Assembly: GCF_000365305.1 (NCBI RefSeq)
Contig: NZ_CM001841.1
Coordinates: 201,941 to 238,092 of the forward strand
Source: Dickeya dianthicola NCPPB 453
GTDB taxonomy: Bacteria; Pseudomonadota; Gammaproteobacteria; Enterobacterales; Enterobacteriaceae
Length of the DNA: 36,152 nt
Direction of reading: 5' to 3'
The notes under the pieces were generated by a model that did not search any database, was not told where the DNA came from, and saw only the letters and a program-made list of their open reading frames with translations. Made by a program: the position numbers and the translations under genes. Below are positions 34,270 to 36,152 of the stretch, piece by piece. Position 1 is the first letter of the stretch, and every line of letters begins with the position of its first letter.

Positions 34270-35859
34270 TTAGTGACGGAAGTGGCGCATGTCGGTAAAC
34301 AGCATCGCGATGCCGTGTTCGTTGGCTGCCGCAATGACTTCATCATCGCGAATGGAGCCGCCCGGCTGAATCACGCAGGTGATGCCTACGGCCGCTGCTG
34401 CATCAATACCGTCACGGAACGGGAAGAATGCGTCGGATGCCATGACGGAACCGTTGACTTCCAGCCCTTCGTCTCCGGCCTTGATACCGGCAATCTTGGC
34501 CGAATAAACACGGCTCATCTGGCCGGCGCCGATACCGATAGTCATGTTGTCGCGCGCATAAACAATGGCGTTGGATTTAACGAATTTCGCTACCTTCCAG
34601 CAGAACAACGCATCGCGCAGCTCGGCTTCAGTCGGCTGGCGCTCGGTGACCACGCGCAACTGAGCGGCGTCCACCATACCGAGATCGCGCTCCTGCACCA
34701 GCAGGCCGCCGTTGACGCGTTTGAAATCCAGCCCCGACATCCGCTGTTGCCATTGGCCGCAGGTCAACACGCGTACGTTTTGTTTGGCGGCGGTGACTTT
34801 CAGCGCCGCTTCGCTGGCGGACGGGGCAATGATCACTTCCACGAACTGACGGCTGATGATGGCTTGCGCGGTGGCTTCGTCCAGTTCACGGTTAAAGGCG
34901 ATGATGCCGCCGAACGCCGAGGTCGGGTCGGTTTTGTAGGCGCGCTCATAGGCGTCCAGAATCGAGCCGCCAATCGCCACGCCGCATGGGTTGGCGTGCT
35001 TGACGATCACGCAGGCCGGTTCGGCGAACTCTTTCACGCACTCCAGTGCGGCGTCGGTATCGGCGATATTGTTGTAGGAAAGGGCTTTGCCCTGCAACTG
35101 CTGAGCGGTAGCCACCGATGCCTCAGAAACGTTCTCTTCTATATAGAAAGCGGCCTGCTGGTGGCTGTTTTCGCCGTAGCGCATATCCTGTTTCTTGATG
35201 AAATTCAGGTTCAGCGTGCGCGGGAAGCGACCGGAGGGCTGGGTGGTATCGCCATGATAGGCCGGGACTTTACTGCCAAAGTAGTTGGCGATCATGCTGT
35301 CGTAAGCGGCGGTGTGTTCGAATGCCTTGATTGCCAGATCAAAACGGGTTTCGTAAGCCAGGGAGCCCGCGTTGGCGTCCATCTCGGTGAGGATGGTCGT
35401 GTAGTCGCTGCTTTTAACTACGATAGCCACATCATTGTGGTTCTTAGCCGCGGAACGAACCATAGTCGGGCCGCCGATATCGATGTTTTCTACGGCGTCC
35501 TCCTGTGTGCAGTCGGCTTTAGCGACGGTCTGGGCAAACGGATAAAGATTAACGACCACCATGTCGATCGGCTGGATATTGTGTTGGGTCATGATGGCAT
35601 CATCCTGACCGCGGCGGCCCAGAATGCCGCCATGCACTTTGGGATGCAGGGTTTTGACGCGTCCGTCCATCATTTCCGGAAAACCGGTGTAATCCGAGAC
35701 TTCTGTCACCGGCAGGCCGGCGTCGGCCAGCAGGCGCGCAGTGCCGCCAGTAGAGAGCAGCTCAATGCCCCGTTGTGACAGCGCCTGGGCGAATTCGACG
35801 ATACCGGCTTTGTCAGATACGCTGAGCAAAGCACGACGGATAGGACGACGTTGTTGCAT
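34270..35859 (-). CDS. purH: Bifunctional AICAR transformylase / IMP cyclohydrolase PurH
   Basis: PurH performs the last two steps of IMP synthesis. The 529-aa length equals E. coli PurH. The N-terminal cyclohydrolase domain shows [28 protein letters not shown] and [15 protein letters not shown]; the transformylase part has [36 protein letters not shown] and [15 protein letters not shown]. It is first in purHD and lies downstream of a PUR box. Its substrate pool, AICAR, links it to thiC, which draws on the purine intermediate AIR. Confidence 0.98.
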   Translation of the reverse strand: MQQRRPIRRALLSVSDKAGIVEFAQALSQRGIELLSTGGTARLLADAGLPVTEVSDYTGFPEMMDGRVKTLHPKVHGGILGRRGQDDAIMTQHNIQPIDMVVVNLYPFAQTVAKADCTQEDAVENIDIGGPTMVRSAAKNHNDVAIVVKSSDYTTILTEMDANAGSLAYETRFDLAIKAFEHTAAYDSMIANYFGSKVPAYHGDTTQPSGRFPRTLNLNFIKKQDMRYGENSHQQAAFYIEENVSEASVATAQQLQGKALSYNNIADTDAALECVKEFAEPACVIVKHANPCGVAIGGSILDAYERAYKTDPTSAFGGIIAFNRELDEATAQAIISRQFVEVIIAPSASEAALKVTAAKQNVRVLTCGQWQQRMSGLDFKRVNGGLLVQERDLGMVDAAQLRVVTERQPTEAELRDALFCWKVAKFVKSNAIVYARDNMTIGIGAGQMSRVYSAKIAGIKAGDEGLEVNGSVMASDAFFPFRDGIDAAAAVGITCVIQPGGSIRDDEVIAAANEHGIAMLFTDMRHFRH

Positions 35860-35999
35860 GATGGTTTGATCCCCTGACTTAGGTTCTTACTTTAAAGAGC
35901 GTTACGTGAATAGTGGCGGTCACATAAAGAAAAATACGGATTGAGTCACCGATATTCAGCTAACGCGCCCACGGATATGCGTCATTCATTAGGGGGGGA

Positions 36000-36021
36000 A
36001 TTGTAGCGAAAACGTTTGCGT
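36000..36021 (-). promoter_or_regulatory. PUR box overlapping the purHD promoter
   Basis: On the minus strand ACGCAAACGTTTTCGC (plus 36006-36021) matches the PurR operator consensus ACGCAAACGTTTTCNT. It is directly upstream of a -10 hexamer TACAAT (plus 36000-36005), so bound PurR would block the promoter. The -35 is poor. This is the known arrangement at E. coli purHD. Confidence 0.85.
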
Positions 36022-36152
36022 GATGCTCGCCAAATTTCAAAAAATGCCTGAACTGTGGATAACTCTGTGCAAAATAAGGTATAAACGGCGCTTTTGCTGT
36101 GGAATGCAGCGAACGCGCGATTTAATCAAAAATACCGGTTGCGGCCTGCGAG
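36022..36152. other. Right edge, upstream of purH
   Basis: No gene is visible. By synteny with E. coli this should approach an rRNA operon transcribed rightward. The sequence contains AT-rich tracts but no rRNA and no promoter I can defend. Confidence 0.3.

Noticed and set aside
36054..36062. TGTGGATAA, a perfect DnaA box in inverse orientation
   Set aside because: One copy of a 9-mer is close to chance in 36 kb on two strands (about 0.3 expected) and no further boxes or AT-rich unwinding region cluster with it.

Overview
This 36 kb window is a conserved housekeeping segment from a gammaproteobacterium of the order Enterobacterales. Protein lengths and sequences match Escherichia coli almost gene for gene (RpoB 1342 aa, RpoC 1407 aa, PurH 529 aa, YjaG 196 aa). 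The gene order murB-birA-coaA-four tRNAs-tufB-secE-nusG-rplKAJL-rpoBC-thi operon-rsd-nudC-hemE-nfi-yjaG-hupA-yjaH-purDH is that of the E. coli rrnB-to-rrnE interval. The GC-rich coding style, an rplL 3' end that would read KKSLEEAG once a frameshift is repaired, and the accessory genes suggest Pectobacteriaceae, most likely Dickeya. The genus is an inference.

Layout. 1-180: short leader, probably just downstream of an rRNA operon that lies outside the window. 181-3151: murB and birA (+), converging on coaA (-). 3791-5653: stringent-type promoter, tRNA-Thr(TGT), tRNA-Tyr(GTA), tRNA-Gly(TCC), tRNA-Thr(GGT), then tufB and a strong terminator. 5673-18058: secE-nusG, rplKA with an L1-type leader, rplJL with a long L10 leader, and rpoBC. 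This is the transcription and translation core, with the expected autoregulatory leaders and attenuator. 18156-21937: an accessory stretch with a secreted DUF1176 protein, two small arginine-rich DUF1127 proteins and a MocR-type regulator (yjiR). 21938-27738: thiCEFSGH on the minus strand behind a TPP riboswitch. 27749-31565: rsd (-), then nudC, hemE, nfi and yjaG (+). 31696-32882: an ERIC repeat, hupA and the lipoprotein gene yjaH. 32912-36021: purHD on the minus strand with a PUR box.

Functionally the window joins ribosome and RNA polymerase synthesis with thiamine, purine, heme and CoA biosynthesis and with regulators of transcription (NusG, Rsd, HU, BirA). No mobile gene, prophage, CRISPR array or defence cluster is visible. 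The features most worth a second look are an apparent frameshift in an A7 run in the essential gene rplL, an extra near-perfect hairpin in the rplJ leader, five copies of a 7-bp motif around the yjiR/DUF1127 genes, a 17-bp exact tandem duplication at the 3' end of rsd, an ERIC element in front of hupA, and inverted repeats spanning the -10 elements of the secE and rplJ promoters.
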